DNA from: Microtetraspora sp. NBRC 13810 | Lineage (GTDB): Bacteria > Actinomycetota > Actinomycetes > Streptosporangiales > Streptosporangiaceae | NCBI RefSeq assembly: GCF_030268685.1 | Contig: NZ_BSRQ01000008.1 | Span: 109,028-173,027 of the forward strand | Length of the DNA: 64,000 nt | Direction of reading: 5' to 3' | Shown here: positions 62,398 through 64,000 of the stretch, piece after piece | Numbering within the stretch: position 1 is the stretch's first letter | How the letters are laid out: every line of letters begins with the position of its first letter | The notes under the pieces: generated by a model | Databases searched by the model: none | Told to the model about the DNA's origin: nothing | Seen by the model: the letters and a program-made list of their open reading frames with translations, nothing else | Made by a program: the position numbers and the translations under genes

Positions 62398-63024
62398 TCA
62401 CCGCACGCCGAACCTGCTCAGCAGGTCGTCGCACATGCGGATGTCGCCGAACGCCGAGCACGGGTCGGGCCAGAGCGGCGGCCCCGGTTCGGCGTCCCGC
62501 CGCCGTTCGCGCTCGGGCCCGGTCCCGCGTGACCGGGCGCCGTCCCCGGCCGTCTCCGCCTTCCGCTCCCGCATGGCACGGTCCGGCGCGCCCGGCGCCC
62601 GAGCCTTGTCGCCTGCCGGACCACCCGGACCTGGGCCCGGAGCCCGAGCCGGAGCCGGAGCGGGAGGCAGGGCCGGGGCCCGGGGCGGGGCCGGAGCGCG
62701 GGCCGGTACGGCGGGCGGGGCGGGCACCGGGCGGGTCCAGCCCTCCGAGGGGCGGCCCTGCCCGTCGTTCTGCCGGCCGGGACGCTCCCGGTCCGGTGAC
62801 TCCTGGGGTGCCTCGGCCGGACCGGTGGGGTAGGCGCTCACCGGCGGCGCTGTCACTCCTTGCAACGGTGCGGCGGCCGGAGGACCCCCGGCGGTCAATT
62901 GCTCTGGCGCGGCCGATATCGCCAAAACCACGCCGATCCCTGCCGTGGTGAAGACCCCGAGAACTCCGGCGATCGCCACCCAAGATCGCCTGTGACGTGG
63001 GACGATGGATGGAATGTGCGACAA
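62398..63024 (-). CDS. Membrane-anchored Pro/Ala-rich hypothetical protein
   Basis: 208 residues from TTG 63024, chosen because GGAGG lies 9 nt upstream and a membrane helix follows early (SWVAIAGVLGVFTTAGIGVV, about residues 15-40). The rest is a Pro/Ala/Arg-rich extracytoplasmic region ending in a short segment with two cysteines (PCSAFGDIRMCDD), which may form a disulfide. The function is unknown. Divergent from the acidic protein at 63140, with a 115-bp gap. Confidence 0.6.
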   Translation of the reverse strand: MSHIPSIVPRHRRSWVAIAGVLGVFTTAGIGVVLAISAAPEQLTAGGPPAAAPLQGVTAPPVSAYPTGPAEAPQESPDRERPGRQNDGQGRPSEGWTRPVPAPPAVPARAPAPPRAPALPPAPAPARAPGPGPGGPAGDKARAPGAPDRAMRERKAETAGDGARSRGTGPERERRRDAEPGPPLWPDPCSAFGDIRMCDDLLSRFGVR

Positions 63025-63139
63025 ATCGTGATTCCTCCGTGATGCCCGTGCAGCGATTTGGTTAATGCGGCTAGTGTGGTCGAGCACCCTTGGAAACCGT
63101 GGCGGTTTCCGCCGATAAGACCACAGGGAGTTGTTACTC

Positions 63140-63790
63140 ATGCAAGGGCACGTTCGATCTTCGACGGGCCATCCTGAGCATCCGGGCCAGGGCGATTACC
63201 AGGGCGAGTACCAGACCGAGTACCTCGCCGGCCCCGGTGACATGCCCAGGACCAAGTCAAGGGCGAGAGCCAAGAGAGCGTCCAACGGCAAGCGCGGCCT
63301 GGCCATAGCCGCGGGTGCCCTGGTGGCGGTTCTCGCCGGAGGCGGCATCGTCTTCGCCGTCGTCAGCGACTCACAGGGCACCGGTACCTCGGTACCCGCC
63401 CAGAGCGACGCCCCCGCCGCCGACAACGGCCAGGCCGCGGACGGCGGCGAGCAGGGCGACGCCCAGTCGCCCGCCGACGAGGCCGCGCAGGGCGGCGGCG
63501 ACCAGGCCGACCAGAGCGGCGGTGGAGGAGACCAGGGCATCCCCAGCGACGGCGACGTCGCCGACGCCCCCTCCGGCACCGACATCTCCTCCGGCGGCGG
63601 CGACGGCTCGTCCTCCGGTGGCGGCGAGGCGCAAACGCCCGCCAAGAACACCGACAAGAACACCGACAAGACCAAGAACGACCCCCCGAAGGAGCAGCAG
63701 AGCAGTCCGAACACCGGCGAGGAGGAGTCCCAGTACCCCTTCGACGGCCCGGTCGGATACGTCGAACCCCGAGGCCCCGGCGGCAGCTAG
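63140..63790 (+). CDS. Membrane-anchored acidic Gly/Ser/Asp-rich hypothetical protein
   Basis: 216 residues. A polar N-terminus with a basic patch (RTKSRARAKRASNGKRG) precedes one membrane helix (LAIAAGALVAVLAGGGIVFAV, about 55-77). An extracytoplasmic low-complexity tail follows, rich in Asp, Gly, Gln and Ser with KNTDKNTDKTKNDPPKE. ATG 63140 has AGGGAG 9 nt upstream. The function is unknown; the layout resembles a surface or wall-spanning stalk. Confidence 0.65.
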   Translation: MQGHVRSSTGHPEHPGQGDYQGEYQTEYLAGPGDMPRTKSRARAKRASNGKRGLAIAAGALVAVLAGGGIVFAVVSDSQGTGTSVPAQSDAPAADNGQAADGGEQGDAQSPADEAAQGGGDQADQSGGGGDQGIPSDGDVADAPSGTDISSGGGDGSSSGGGEAQTPAKNTDKNTDKTKNDPPKEQQSSPNTGEEESQYPFDGPVGYVEPRGPGGS

Positions 63791-63805
63791 CCACCAACCG
63801 ACCCA

Positions 63806-63840
63806 GCCCGCCACCCCGATCCCGAGCCGGGGCGGCGGGC
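63806..63840 (+). terminator. Intrinsic terminator after the acidic membrane protein
   Basis: Arms GCCCGCCACCCCG (63806-63818) and CGGGGCGGCGGGC (63828-63840), one mismatch, 9-nt loop, followed by TTCGTCGTT. Confidence 0.8.
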
Positions 63841-63870
63841 TTCGTCGTTCCTGCCCTGTTCCGCCCCTGC

Positions 63871-64000
63871 TCGGCCCCTGCTCGGCCCCTGCTCGGCCCC
63901 TGCTCGGCCCCTGCTCGGCCCCTGCTCGGCCCCTGCTCGGCCCCTGCTCGGCCCCTGCTCGGCCCCTGCTCGGCCCCTGCTCGGCCCCTGCTCGGCCCCT
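63871..64000. repeat. 11-bp tandem repeat array, running off the right edge
   Basis: Nearly twelve perfect head-to-tail copies of TCGGCCCCTGC, with a degenerate copy just before (63860-63870). The array is not complete in the window. It follows a terminator, so it is probably intergenic. Confidence 0.9.

Noticed and set aside
63871..64000. CRISPR array
   Set aside because: The units are contiguous 11-mers with no spacers and no cas genes in the window.

Overview
This 64 kb window is chromosomal DNA of a very high-GC, mycelial-type actinomycete. The ribosome-binding sites, the strong bias for G or C at third codon positions and the gene content all point that way: dapA-rnj, ftsK-rodZ-like-rimO-pgsA-cinA-clgR, DUF3046-recA-recX, gluABCD and miaB. 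A member of the Streptosporangiales is my best guess, but that is inference from gene order and style. I see no rRNA, tRNA, CRISPR array, insertion sequence or prophage.

Layout. 1-5.8 kb: the start of an iron-box-controlled ABC exporter (cut by the left edge), radC, a GntR/UTRA regulator, then dapA, RNase J and a DUF402 protein. 6-20.2 kb: a pectin/galacturonate region. An IclR regulator and alpha-ketoglutarate semialdehyde dehydrogenase lie on the plus strand. A compact minus-strand operon follows, transcribed permease-permease-uronate dehydrogenase-KdgD-enolase superfamily enzyme-Gfo/Idh::PmoA fusion-binding protein-secreted pectate lyase. A divergent LacI repressor-galM pair stands at its head, with palindromic operators between. 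Together these encode almost all of a pathway from pectate to alpha-ketoglutarate.

20.2-25 kb: a cytochrome P450 with a divergent HTH protein, then the remains of a second pectin locus. It holds an 80-codon chimera of kduI and kduD fragments with an intact promoter region, an IclR regulator, kdgK, a tautomerase and a frameshifted pectate lyase fragment. 25-33.2 kb: housekeeping genes (ftsK, rodZ-like, rimO, pgsA, cinA, clgR), a Nei-type DNA glycosylase with a repeat-expanded zinc finger, and an Rrf2 regulator.

33.2-42.7 kb: a sugar ABC operon ending in a family 3 glycosidase, flanked by two paralogous ROK regulators that share an operator-like element. A VanX-type dipeptidase and a GCS2-family ligase follow. 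43-54.3 kb: the large helicase Lhr, a VOC protein, DUF3046, recA with a LexA box, recX with a very long N-terminal extension, and RNase Y. 54.3-64 kb: an S9 peptidase, gluDCBA, a Uma2 protein, miaB, two divergent low-complexity membrane-anchored proteins, and an 11-bp tandem repeat running off the right edge.

Two themes recur. One pectin route is complete and coherently regulated while the neighbouring one is decaying. Several conserved proteins (Lhr, RecX, Nei) carry low-complexity expansions built from short DNA repeats.
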